In this document: positions 1 to 7,513 of the stretch, one piece after another | Layout: each line of letters begins with the position of its first letter | How positions within the stretch are numbered: position 1 is the first letter of the stretch | Assembly (NCBI GenBank): GCA_902497035.1 | Contig: CABVDL010000061.1 | Coordinates: 1 to 15,553, forward strand | Reading direction: 5' to 3' | From: an uncultured Prevotella sp. | GTDB lineage: Bacteria; Bacteroidota; Bacteroidia; Bacteroidales; Bacteroidaceae | DNA: 15,553 bases | Translations under genes and position numbers: made by a program | The notes under the pieces: model-generated | What the model saw: the letters and a program-made list of their open reading frames with translations, nothing else | Database searches by the model: none | What the model was told of the DNA's origin: nothing

Positions 1-5
1 CCGCC

Positions 6-45
6 GGTGGCAGTGTAGTGGCCGGCCTTGTGCCGGCCACCAACC
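6..45 (+). repeat. Palindromic REP-like repeat, copy 1 (forward orientation)
   Basis: First of five copies of a GC-rich interspersed repeat seen in this window. It contains GTGGCCGGC, loop CTTGT, GCCGGCCAC, which are perfect 9-bp arms around a 5-nt loop, and is preceded by GGTGGCAGTGTA and followed by CAACC. It lies beyond the nrdJ terminator, so it may belong to the 3' end of the gene off the left edge. The other copies are at 8230-8267, 12928-12962, 12985-13019 and 13067-13103. The repeat is read directly from the sequence; the REP-like label is inferred from shape and placement. Confidence 0.85.
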
Positions 46-127
46 TCTTGGTAAGGCATTTTCCCCTCTTACTTCTCACTCCTAACTACCTCGGTGTCAA
101 CCTGTTTTTAAGGGTTTTATAAGGAAA

Positions 128-166
128 GAGTGCCAGCCGCCGGCTCTTCACTGGCGACTGGCACTC
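128..166 (-). terminator. Probable intrinsic terminator of nrdJ
   Basis: GAGTGCCAG (128-136) and CTGGCACTC (158-166) are perfect 9-bp arms. After one mismatch an inner stem continues (CGCCGG at 138-143 with CTGGCG at 151-156, one G-T pair) closing a 7-nt loop. On the minus strand the hairpin starts 38 nt after the nrdJ stop codon and is followed by a moderately T-rich tract (TTTCCTTATAAAA). That is the expected position and form for rho-independent termination of nrdJ. Confidence 0.7.
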
Positions 167-204
167 CCCTTTAGACCATCAGCAAAAGCGGTTGCCGCTA
201 TCGG

Positions 205-2763
205 TTATCCGCAACGGCTGGCACCGCAGTTGGTGCAGATGAGGCAGCCCTCCTGATAGACCAGGGTCTCCTGGCCGCAGACCGGACATTTCTGACCCTT
301 GGCGTGGGTGCCGTCAACGATATATTTCTTCAGGGCGCGCTCAACACCGTTCTTCCACGTGTTAATGCTCTCATCCTTGAGCTGCAGCGAGCTGACGAGC
401 TTGATGACGTGGTCGATAGGCATGCGGTAGCGCAGCACGCCAGAGATGAGCTTGGCGTAGTTCCAGTACTCAGGATTGAACTTCTCGGAAAGGCCCTCAA
501 CTGTGGTCTTGTAGCCGCGCTTGTTCTCGAACTGGAAGTCGTAGCGGTGGGTGCCGTCAGGATTGGTCTGCTTGATAATCTTTCCCTTGGTGACCGTCTT
601 GGGCAGGAGGATACCCTCCTCGTCGTCCTGCAGGCCGGTGAATATCTCATAGGGATAACCGTCGAGCAGTCCGACAAAGGCCACCCACTTCTCCTTGTTG
701 TTCTGGAACCTGACCACATCGCAGTCGAGTTCTTTCGGACGCACCTCCTGCACGGCTGGACGGGCGATGGACGGAGCAGTGACGGGAGCGGGAGCTTCCT
801 TCTTCTTGTCCTTCTTCACCGAGATCATCACGCCCGAGCGGCTGCCGTCGCGATAGATGGTGCAGCCCTTGCAGCCGGAACGCCAGGCCTCGACATAAAG
901 CTTGTTGACCAACGCCTCGTCGACGTTGTTGGGCAGGTTGACAGTGACCGATATGCTGTGGTCAACCCATTTTTGGATGGCTCCCTGCATCTTCACCTTC
1001 ATCAGCCAGTCAACATCGTTGGCCGTGGCATGATAATAGGGCGAGCGGCGGATGAGGTCGTCAATCTCCTCCTGCGTGTATTTCTTCTCAGTGTCAATGC
1101 CGTTGATTTTCATCCATTCGATAAACTTCCGGTGATAGACAATATACTCCTCAAAAGAGTCACCCACCTCATCGACGAAATCGACATGAGCCTCGGGGTC
1201 GTTGGGATTGACCTTGCGGCGGCGCCTGTACACGGGCATGAACACCGGCTCAATGCCGCTCGTAGTCTGAGTCATCAGCGATGTGGTGCCCGTCGGGGCA
1301 ATGGTCAGGCAGGCGATGTTGCGGCGCCCGTACTTCACCATGTCGGCATACAGCTGGGGGTCGGCCTCCTTGATGCGCAGCACGAAAGGATTGTTCTTCT
1401 CTCGCTTGGCGTCATAGACGGCAAAGGCACCACGCTCGGCAGCCATGGTGACGCTGCTGCGATAGGCATTGAGCGCGAGCGTCTTCTGCACCTCGACGGC
1501 AAAGTCGGTGGCCTCCTGCGTGCCATAGCGCAGTCCCAAGGCGGCCAGCATGTCGCCCTCGGCGGTGATGCCCACACCCGTACGACGGCCGAGGCCGCTC
1601 TTGCGCTTGATCTTCTCCCAAAGGTGGTACTCTGTAGCTTTCACCTCGTCGCTCTGCGGGTCGCTCTTGATTTTCTCAAGGATGAGGTCGATTTTCTCCA
1701 TCTCAAGGTCGACAATGTCGTCCATGATGCGCTGTGCCAGCTGCACATGCTGCCTGAACTTATCGAAATCGAACTTGGCCTCGGGAGTGAACGGGTGGCT
1801 CACGTAGCTGTAGAGGTTGAGGCAGAGCAGGCGGCAACTGTCATAGGGGCAAAGAGGAATCTCGCCACAGGGATTGGTGCTCACCGTGCGGAAGCCCAGG
1901 TCGGCATAACAGTCGGGTATGCTCTCCCTGATGATGGTATCCCAGAAGAGCACGCCCGGCTCGGCACTTTTCCACGCATTATGCACAATCTTCTCCCAAA
2001 GCTTTCGGGCAGATATTTCCTTTGTGTATTTCGGCTCCTTGCTGTCGATGGGGAACTGCTGGATGTAGGGCTTGTCGTCGATGGCGTCGCGCATGAACTC
2101 GTCGTCAATCTTTACGCTGACATTGGCGCCGGTCACCTTGCCCTCGGTCATCTTTGCGTCAATAAAGGCCTCCGAGTCGGGATGCTTGATGCTGATGGAA
2201 AGCATCAGCGCACCGCGCCGTCCGTCCTGTGCCACCTCACGGGTAGAGTTGCTGTAGCGTTCCATGAAAGGCACCACGCCGGTGGAGGTGAGCGCCGAGT
2301 TGTTGACGGGACTTCCCTTGGGCCGCAGCTGGCTGAGGTCATGACCGACACCGCCGCGCCGCTTCATGAGCTGCACCTGCTCCTCGTCAATCTTCATGAT
2401 GGCGCCATAGCTGTCGGCATCGCCCTCAAGGCCGATGACAAAGCAGTTGCTCAGCGAGGCCACCTGGTGGTTGTTGCCAATGCCGGTCATGGGACTGCCG
2501 GCAGGAATTACATAGCGGAAGCGGTCGAGCAAGTCAAAAACCTGCTGGGCTGAGATTGGATTCTTGTATTTCTTTTCAATACGCGCCACCTCGTTGGCAA
2601 TGCGCCAGTGCATGTCAACAGGCGACTTTTCAAAGATATGACCGAAGCTGTCCTTCATGGCATACTTGTTCACCCACACACGGGCTGCAAGCTCATCGCC
2701 GCCGAAATAGGCCAGCGACGCATTGTAAGCTTCTTCATAAGTGTAAGTCTGTTGGGTTTCCAT
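205..2763 (-). CDS. nrdJ: Adenosylcobalamin-dependent (class II) ribonucleoside-diphosphate reductase
   Basis: Class II ribonucleotide reductase of 852 aa. It reduces ribonucleotides to deoxyribonucleotides in the cytoplasm, using adenosylcobalamin to generate the thiyl radical, so it needs neither oxygen nor an NrdB partner. Visible signatures: SNC with Cys107; the radical-site motif NPCGE with Asn297, Cys299 and Glu301; a cysteine-rich SCRLLCLNL segment (Cys310/Cys314) that probably holds the partner of Cys107 in the redox pair; APTGTTS at 489-495; and CKGCTIYRDGSRSG at 631-644. A Lys/Pro/Ala linker (about 650-676) leads to a TSCPB-like domain (about 677-815). The C-terminal tail has Cys826, 829, 840, 843, 846 and 851, a zinc-ribbon-like cluster that in this family probably also shuttles reducing equivalents. 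The length is normal for the long Bacteroidota form. A -7 box lies 27 nt upstream of the ATG, which leaves no room for a cobalamin riboswitch in the leader. Confidence 0.95.
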   Translation of the reverse strand: METQQTYTYEEAYNASLAYFGGDELAARVWVNKYAMKDSFGHIFEKSPVDMHWRIANEVARIEKKYKNPISAQQVFDLLDRFRYVIPAGSPMTGIGNNHQVASLSNCFVIGLEGDADSYGAIMKIDEEQVQLMKRRGGVGHDLSQLRPKGSPVNNSALTSTGVVPFMERYSNSTREVAQDGRRGALMLSISIKHPDSEAFIDAKMTEGKVTGANVSVKIDDEFMRDAIDDKPYIQQFPIDSKEPKYTKEISARKLWEKIVHNAWKSAEPGVLFWDTIIRESIPDCYADLGFRTVSTNPCGEIPLCPYDSCRLLCLNLYSYVSHPFTPEAKFDFDKFRQHVQLAQRIMDDIVDLEMEKIDLILEKIKSDPQSDEVKATEYHLWEKIKRKSGLGRRTGVGITAEGDMLAALGLRYGTQEATDFAVEVQKTLALNAYRSSVTMAAERGAFAVYDAKREKNNPFVLRIKEADPQLYADMVKYGRRNIACLTIAPTGTTSLMTQTTSGIEPVFMPVYRRRRKVNPNDPEAHVDFVDEVGDSFEEYIVYHRKFIEWMKINGIDTEKKYTQEEIDDLIRRSPYYHATANDVDWLMKVKMQGAIQKWVDHSISVTVNLPNNVDEALVNKLYVEAWRSGCKGCTIYRDGSRSGVMISVKKDKKKEAPAPVTAPSIARPAVQEVRPKELDCDVVRFQNNKEKWVAFVGLLDGYPYEIFTGLQDDEEGILLPKTVTKGKIIKQTNPDGTHRYDFQFENKRGYKTTVEGLSEKFNPEYWNYAKLISGVLRYRMPIDHVIKLVSSLQLKDESINTWKNGVERALKKYIVDGTHAKGQKCPVCGQETLVYQEGCLICTNCGASRCG

Positions 2764-2790
2764 TGTAAATAATTAGAGAGTTTGCGACTG

Positions 2791-2798
2791 CAAAAATA
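2791..2798 (-). promoter_or_regulatory. Bacteroidota-type -7 box for nrdJ
   Basis: On the minus strand this reads TATTTTTG, matching TAnnTTTG, 27 nt before the nrdJ ATG. I see no -33 TTG at the usual spacing; the nearest (TTTGG, from CCAAA on the plus strand at 2828-2832) is about 30 bp away. The assignment therefore rests on the -7 box and its position. Confidence 0.5.
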
Positions 2799-2849
2799 CT
2801 AAATAATGCGCTCATCCGTCATAGTTTCCAAATATATTTCTGTTAAAAG

Positions 2850-2881
2850 TTGCTTAGTTCGGGAAATAATACATACCTTTG
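2850..2881 (+). promoter_or_regulatory. Promoter of the nitroreductase-GNAT unit (-33 TTG, -7 TACCTTTG)
   Basis: TTG at 2850-2852 and TACCTTTG at 2874-2881 are separated by 21 bp, a full match to the Bacteroidota sigma-factor promoter. The downstream ATG begins 21 nt after the -7 box. The upstream in-frame TTG at 2879 lies inside the -7 box and cannot be the start codon of a transcript made here. Confidence 0.75.
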
Positions 2882-2902
2882 CAGCATAAGAAATTGTTCA
2901 AA

Positions 2903-3649
2903 ATGGAAAACTTGAAAAGACGCAGAAGCATCCGAAAATATTCAGACAAAGAAGTTTCCGATGCTTTGCTTGACACTTTGCTTGAGCAGGCCGAGCGCAC
3001 ACCCACGATGGGCAACCTGCAGCTCTACAGCGTGGTTGAAACCCGCGACGAGGAGATGAAGCACCGGCTGGCACCGGCGCATTTCGACCAGCCGATGGTG
3101 ACTGGCGCACCCGTGGTGCTGACATTCTGTGCCGACTTCCGGCGCACGTCACTGTGGGCCGAGAACCGCAATGCAGTGCCGGGCTACGACAACCTGCTGA
3201 GCTTTCTCAATGCCGCCACTGACACCTTATTATATTGTCAGACCTTCTGCAACCTTGCAGAAGAGCAGGGCCTCGGCACCTGCTTCCTCGGCACCACCGT
3301 CTATCAGCCCATGGCCATCATCGACTTGCTGCGGCTGCCGAAACTGGTCTTTCCCGTGGCAACCATTACCCTGGGCTGGCCTGACGAGCATCCTGCACAA
3401 AGCGACCGGCTGCCCCTCAACAGCATCTTGCACAAGGAGACCTACCACGACTATACCCCAAAGCGCATTGACGAGTACTATGCCTACAAGGAGTCGCTGC
3501 CCGAAAGCCGGCATTTCGTGGAGATCAACAACAAGCAGACTCTGGCACAGGTTTTCACTGACATCAGATATACCAAGAAAGACAATGAGGCAATGTCAGA
3601 GGGACTGATTGAAGCCCTCAGACATCAAGGATTTCTTCATCTAAATTGA
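2903..3649 (+). CDS. Nitroreductase-family FMN-dependent NAD(P)H oxidoreductase
   Basis: Flavin oxidoreductase of 248 aa; members reduce nitroaromatics, quinones or flavins with NAD(P)H, usually as FMN-binding homodimers in the cytosol. The N-terminal RRRSIRKYSDKEV (residues 6-18) is the usual FMN-phosphate-contacting start of the family. TPTMGNLQLYSVV (33-45), GLGTCFLG (123-130) and TITLGWPDEHP (154-164) match further family-conserved positions. The length and the C-terminal SILHKETY region resemble the NfsA/FRP-like branch, but the substrate cannot be told from the sequence. I chose the ATG at 2903 because a TTG-initiated extension to 2879 would start inside the -7 promoter box. It is the first gene of a unit, with the GNAT-like gene 6 nt downstream. 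Confidence 0.9.
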   Translation: MENLKRRRSIRKYSDKEVSDALLDTLLEQAERTPTMGNLQLYSVVETRDEEMKHRLAPAHFDQPMVTGAPVVLTFCADFRRTSLWAENRNAVPGYDNLLSFLNAATDTLLYCQTFCNLAEEQGLGTCFLGTTVYQPMAIIDLLRLPKLVFPVATITLGWPDEHPAQSDRLPLNSILHKETYHDYTPKRIDEYYAYKESLPESRHFVEINNKQTLAQVFTDIRYTKKDNEAMSEGLIEALRHQGFLHLN

Positions 3650-3655
3650 GTACGT

Positions 3656-4795
3656 ATGAGCGTTGAAATAAAGTCTGTAACCACCCGTAAGGAGCTGAAG
3701 GCGTTTGTGCAGTTCTACTACGACCTTTACCGCAATTCCCCGTATGCAGTTCCCTATCTCTACAGCGACGAGCTGAAGACACTCACCAGGGACAAGAACC
3801 CCGCGTTTGCTTTTTGCGACACCCAATATTTCATGGCCTACAAGGACGGCAGGCTCTGCGGCCGCATCGCGGGCATCATCAACCGCCGGGCCAACGACCA
3901 CTGGCAGCGCAAGATAGTGCGTTTCGGCTGGTTCGACTTCACCGACGATGCCGAGGTGGCCGACGCACTTCTGCAGGCCGTGGCCGACTGGGGGCGCCGG
4001 CAGGGACTCACCGAACTGGTGGGACCGATGGGCTTCGAGGACATGGACCGCGAGGGCATGCTCGTCGAGGGCTTCGACGAGATTTCGTCGATGTATGTCA
4101 ACTACAACTATCCCTATTATCCCCAGCACCTTGAACGTCTGGGCTTCGTCAAGGACAACGACTACGTGGAATACAAGATCAAGGTGCCGGAGGTGACGCC
4201 GCAGAAGTTCGCACGCACAGCCGGACTGATAGAGAAACGTTACGGTCTTGAGACACGGAAGTTCAACCGCCACGACATGGTGGAAGGCGGCCGCGGCCGC
4301 GAGCTGTTCCACGTGCTGAACATCACCTACAGCAACCTCTACGGCTTTTCGCATCTGTCGGAGGACCAGATTACGCGGCTCGTCAACGAGTATATCACGC
4401 TGGCCGACCTCAACCTCGTATGCTGCGTGGTGGACACCAACAAGAACGATAAGCTGGTGGGCTTCGGTGTCTCATTCCCCTCGTTCAGCCATGCGCTGCG
4501 CCAAACACGCGACGGCCGTCTGTGGCCAATGGGCTGGTGGCCGCTGCTGAAAGTGCTGAAATGGCATAAGACGGAGGTTGTCGACCTGCTGCTCATCGGC
4601 GTACTGCCCGAGTATCGGGTCAAGGGAGCCAACGCACTGATATTCAACGACCTCATCGCATGGTATCAGAAATACCACTTCACTTACGCCCAAACCGGCC
4701 CGCAGATGGAGACCAATAAGGGCGTACTGTCGCAATGGCAATATCTCGACGCGGAGTGCAACCGCCGCCACCGCGTCTATGTCAAGGACATTTAA
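3656..4795 (+). CDS. GNAT-like (acyl-CoA N-acyltransferase fold) protein, function unknown
   Basis: Predicted soluble protein of 379 aa with no signal peptide or membrane segment. It reads as two acyltransferase-like halves. The N-terminal part (about 50-175) has YFMAYKDGRLCGRIAGIIN, then an acidic turn and helix (EVADALLQAVADWGRRQG) and LGFVKDNDYVEYKI, a GNAT-like strand order. The C-terminal part (about 255-345) has DKLVGFGVSFPS followed by LLLIGVLPEYRVKGANA, where RVKGAN at 321-326 sits like the acyl-CoA pyrophosphate-binding loop. It resembles the widespread YghO-type uncharacterised family. The substrate is unknown to me and the fold assignment is inferred from pattern. It is co-transcribed with the nitroreductase (6-nt gap). 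Its TAA at 4793-4795 overlaps the stop codon of the oppositely oriented murF-alr gene through a shared TTAA. Confidence 0.75.
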   Translation: MSVEIKSVTTRKELKAFVQFYYDLYRNSPYAVPYLYSDELKTLTRDKNPAFAFCDTQYFMAYKDGRLCGRIAGIINRRANDHWQRKIVRFGWFDFTDDAEVADALLQAVADWGRRQGLTELVGPMGFEDMDREGMLVEGFDEISSMYVNYNYPYYPQHLERLGFVKDNDYVEYKIKVPEVTPQKFARTAGLIEKRYGLETRKFNRHDMVEGGRGRELFHVLNITYSNLYGFSHLSEDQITRLVNEYITLADLNLVCCVVDTNKNDKLVGFGVSFPSFSHALRQTRDGRLWPMGWWPLLKVLKWHKTEVVDLLLIGVLPEYRVKGANALIFNDLIAWYQKYHFTYAQTGPQMETNKGVLSQWQYLDAECNRRHRVYVKDI

Positions 4796-7269
4796 TCCTG
4801 GAAATAGACGCGCTTGACGCGGTTGCTGATACCTGTCAGCACCTCGTAGGGGATGGTGTCGAGGGCATCCGACAAGACCGTCACCGGAAGGTCATCGCCG
4901 AATATCTCGACACTGTCACCCTCCTTACAGTCGATGCCCGTCACGTCAATCATCGCGACATCCATGCAGATGTTGCCCACATACTCGGCTTTCTTTCCAT
5001 TGACCAGGCAATAGCAGTGGCGGTTGCCCAAATGGCGGTTGAGGCCGTCAGCATAGCCGATAGGTATGGCGGCAATCACGCTGTCATGGTCTATCTTGCC
5101 CTTTCGGCTGTAGCCCACCGTATCGCCGGCCGGCACATTGCGCAGCTGCAGAATGGTGGTCTTCAGTGTCGATACATTATTGATAATCTTATTGTTACGG
5201 CTGTTGATACCATACAGTCCAAGACCGAGGCGGCACATGTCCAACTGCCGCTCCGGGAAATGCTCAATGCCGGCAGAGTTGTCGATATGGCGCAAAATCT
5301 TATGGTCGAAAGCGGCCTGCAGCTTACGGCTTCCCTTGTCGAAAAGCTCAAACTGACGGGCAGAGAACGCATCGAAGTCATCACTGTCGGAACCCACGAA
5401 ATGAGAGAATACCGAGCGCGGAATGACTGCGTTCTGATGTTTCAGACGGTCGATGAGTTTGTCCATGTCCTTCTCAGGGTCAAAGCCAAGACGATGCATG
5501 CCCGTATCGAGTTTGATGTGCACCGGCCATGCGGTGATTCCCTCTTTCTCGGCCGCCTTGATTAGCGCGTCAAGCAGGCGGAACGAGTACACCTCCGGCT
5601 CCAGGTCAAAGTCGAACATCGTCTTGAACGCCGACATCTCTGGGTTCATAATCATGATGTTGCTCGTAATGCCGTTTCGACGCAGCGTGGCGCCCTCATC
5701 CGCCACGGCCACGGCAAGATAATCAACGCGATGATCCTGCAGTGTCTTGGCAATCTCTACGCTGCCCGCACCGTAGGCATCAGCCTTTATCATGCACACC
5801 AGCTTGGTCTCTGGCTTCATGAACGAGCGATAGTAATTAAGGTTGGCAACCACCGCATTGAGGTTGACCTCAAGCACCGTCTCGTGCACCTTCTCAACCA
5901 GCAGCTCGGTAATCTGGTCAAAGCCGAACTGGCGCGCGCCCTTGATCAGTACCACCTCGTCGCGCATGGTGCGGAACACCTCACTGCGGAGGAAAGCGTC
6001 GACAGTCGTGAAGAAGAACTTCTCACGCACCTTGATGGCATCGGCATTGGCCGAGAGCTCCGGGCCAATGCCGATGAACTTCTCCACACCTCGTTTCTCA
6101 CACAGCTCGCTCACCTTGCGGTAGAGCGCCGACGGCTCCTCGCCGCTCTGCTGTATGTCGCTCAGCACGATGGTGCGACGACGGCCCTTATGGTCGGGGC
6201 GGCGGCTCATGAAGTCGAGCGCAATATCCAAGGAATTGATGTCGGAGTTGTAGGAGTCATTGATGAGGGTGCAGCCGTGGCGGCCCTCCTTCACCTCAAG
6301 GCGCATGGCAATGGGCTCCAAGTGCATCATGCGCCCGTCGAGTACGTCTGCCTTGACACCAAGGGCGAGCGCGACAGTGGCACAGACAATGGCATCCTCG
6401 ATACTGGCGTCATCGATGAACGGGATGCTGAACCAGCTCTCGTTTCCCCCCTTATATATATAAGTGACGGTTGTGGCCGTCTCCTTTTTCTCCACTGACT
6501 TGATGAACATCGGTGCCTTCTTGTCCCTGACCGACCAGCAGAGGCACTCGCCATGGTAGTCGCTCGAAGCAACTATGCCGCTCACAAGCTTGTCGTCTGC
6601 ATTATAGACGATGGTCTGCGCATCGTGGAAAAGCACCAGCTTCTCGCGGCATTTCTGCTCCATCGACCCGAAGTTCTCCTGATGAGCGGCACCAAGGTTA
6701 GTCAGCACGGCGATGGTCGGCTGGATGATGTCACGCAGGGCGAGCATCTCACCCGGCTCGCTGATACCAGCCTCAAAGAGTCCGACCTTCGTGTCTTCAT
6801 TCAGCAGCCAGACCGAGAGCGGCACGCCAATCTGCGAGTTGTAGCTGCGCGGCGAGCGCGTGACATACACGTCTGGCGAAAGCACCTGATAGAGCCACTC
6901 CTTGACAATAGTCTTGCCGTTGGAGCCGGTGATGCCGACGATGGGGATATTGAACTCATCGCGATGGCGCTCGGCCAAGCGCTGCAAGGCCTCAAGGCTG
7001 TCAGTCACCTTCAGAAAATTGGCTTCAGGATAGAGCGTGTCGTAACCCTGCGGCAGGTCGGTGACGACAAAATTGCACACCCCGCGGCGGTAAAGCTCGG
7101 GAATGTAATGATGGCCGTCGTTGCGGTCAGACTTTAACGCGAAAAACAATGTTTCCTCGGGGAAACACAGCGAGCGGCTGTCGGTCAGCAGAAAGCCGAT
7201 GTTGGCATCATGGTGGCCATAGCGTCTGGCACCGATGAGCGTAGTAACTTTCTCAATGGTATAAGTCAT
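4792..7269 (-). CDS. murF-alr: Bifunctional UDP-MurNAc-tripeptide:D-Ala-D-Ala ligase / alanine racemase (MurF-Alr fusion)
   Basis: Fusion of 825 aa that makes D-alanine and attaches D-Ala-D-Ala to UDP-MurNAc-tripeptide for peptidoglycan synthesis. The MurF half (about 1-455) has the ATP-binding GITGSNGKT (112-120), SYNSQIGVP (142-150), Glu166 in FEAGIS and NLGAAHQENFGS (191-202). The alanine racemase half (about 464-825) has the PLP lysine Lys495 in MIKADAYGAG, HIDNSAG with Ser665, CRLGLGLYG with Arg680, the probable second catalytic base Tyr720 in TVGYSRKG, IGYADG (737-742) and Tyr808 in TIPYEVL. All expected catalytic residues are present, so both halves look active. This domain order is known and common in Bacteroidota. 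The gene has its own promoter with an inverted repeat across the -33 element. Its 3' end overlaps the convergent GNAT-like gene by 4 bp. Confidence 0.96.
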   Translation of the reverse strand: MTYTIEKVTTLIGARRYGHHDANIGFLLTDSRSLCFPEETLFFALKSDRNDGHHYIPELYRRGVCNFVVTDLPQGYDTLYPEANFLKVTDSLEALQRLAERHRDEFNIPIVGITGSNGKTIVKEWLYQVLSPDVYVTRSPRSYNSQIGVPLSVWLLNEDTKVGLFEAGISEPGEMLALRDIIQPTIAVLTNLGAAHQENFGSMEQKCREKLVLFHDAQTIVYNADDKLVSGIVASSDYHGECLCWSVRDKKAPMFIKSVEKKETATTVTYIYKGGNESWFSIPFIDDASIEDAIVCATVALALGVKADVLDGRMMHLEPIAMRLEVKEGRHGCTLINDSYNSDINSLDIALDFMSRRPDHKGRRRTIVLSDIQQSGEEPSALYRKVSELCEKRGVEKFIGIGPELSANADAIKVREKFFFTTVDAFLRSEVFRTMRDEVVLIKGARQFGFDQITELLVEKVHETVLEVNLNAVVANLNYYRSFMKPETKLVCMIKADAYGAGSVEIAKTLQDHRVDYLAVAVADEGATLRRNGITSNIMIMNPEMSAFKTMFDFDLEPEVYSFRLLDALIKAAEKEGITAWPVHIKLDTGMHRLGFDPEKDMDKLIDRLKHQNAVIPRSVFSHFVGSDSDDFDAFSARQFELFDKGSRKLQAAFDHKILRHIDNSAGIEHFPERQLDMCRLGLGLYGINSRNNKIINNVSTLKTTILQLRNVPAGDTVGYSRKGKIDHDSVIAAIPIGYADGLNRHLGNRHCYCLVNGKKAEYVGNICMDVAMIDVTGIDCKEGDSVEIFGDDLPVTVLSDALDTIPYEVLTGISNRVKRVYFQD

Positions 7270-7293
7270 CTCTGTTACTTTATAAATTTACTG

Positions 7294-7324
7294 CAAAGTT
7301 AGTGCAAACGAGGGTAATGTCCAA
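7294..7324 (-). promoter_or_regulatory. Promoter of murF-alr (-33 TTG, -7 TAACTTTG)
   Basis: The plus strand shows CAAAGTTA at 7294-7301 and CAA at 7322-7324, giving TTG, a 20-bp spacer and TAACTTTG on the minus strand. This is a full Bacteroidota promoter. The -7 box ends 24 nt before the murF-alr ATG. Confidence 0.75.
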
Positions 7325-7348
7325 GAAAAAGCCCGTCTTTTTCTTTGG
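7321..7348. promoter_or_regulatory. Inverted repeat overlapping the murF-alr -33 element
   Basis: AAGAAAAAG (7323-7331) and CTTTTTCTT (7337-7345) form perfect 9-bp arms around CCCGT. The arms extend by CC (7321-7322) with GG (7347-7348) across one bulged T. The left arm contains the -33 CAA of the murF-alr promoter. No gene ends nearby, so a terminator role is unlikely; an operator or binding site is the simplest guess. The structure is seen directly and the role is inferred. Confidence 0.45.
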
Positions 7349-7432
7349 GATTGACTTTGCGCCGGACACTGCACATGTATCATAAGCTATGTCGGAGCAT
7401 GAAACCATATTAATGGGCATCTGCAAGCTCTT

Positions 7433-7447
7433 GAGGTTAAAAACCTC
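7433..7447. promoter_or_regulatory. Inverted repeat upstream of the outer-membrane protein promoter
   Basis: GAGGTT (7433-7438), spacer AAA, AACCTC (7442-7447): a perfect 6-bp inverted repeat with a 3-bp spacer. It ends 15 bp before the -7 box at 7463-7470 and so covers the region where a -33 element would be expected. No good -33 TTG is present there. It may be an activator or repressor site; this is inference from position. Confidence 0.35.
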
Positions 7448-7462
7448 GACACATGCAATAAC

Positions 7463-7470
7463 TACGTTTG
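7463..7470 (+). promoter_or_regulatory. -7 box for the outer-membrane beta-barrel gene
   Basis: TACGTTTG is an exact TAnnTTTG match. It lies 22 nt before the ATG at 7493 and 43 nt before the preferred ATG at 7514. A recognisable -33 TTG is missing at normal spacing, consistent with a weak or activator-dependent promoter. Confidence 0.55.
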
Positions 7471-7513
7471 CCATTGCGTTATCCAAAAAAACATGAGGTT
7501 ATTCGATATAGAC

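Noticed and set aside
304..2553. 749-codon open frame on the strand opposite nrdJ
   Set aside because: It is antisense to a gene with all catalytic motifs of the family and has no recognisable domains; its length is due to the GC-rich codon use of nrdJ.
2830..2839. AAATATATTT palindrome upstream of nrdJ as a possible NrdR box
   Set aside because: It matches only the AT-rich core, lacks the flanking ACAC/GTGT of the consensus, and there is no second box at the required spacing.
7280..7486. 68-codon minus-strand frame between murF-alr and the barrel gene
   Set aside because: It runs across both promoters and both inverted repeats and its product has no recognisable features.
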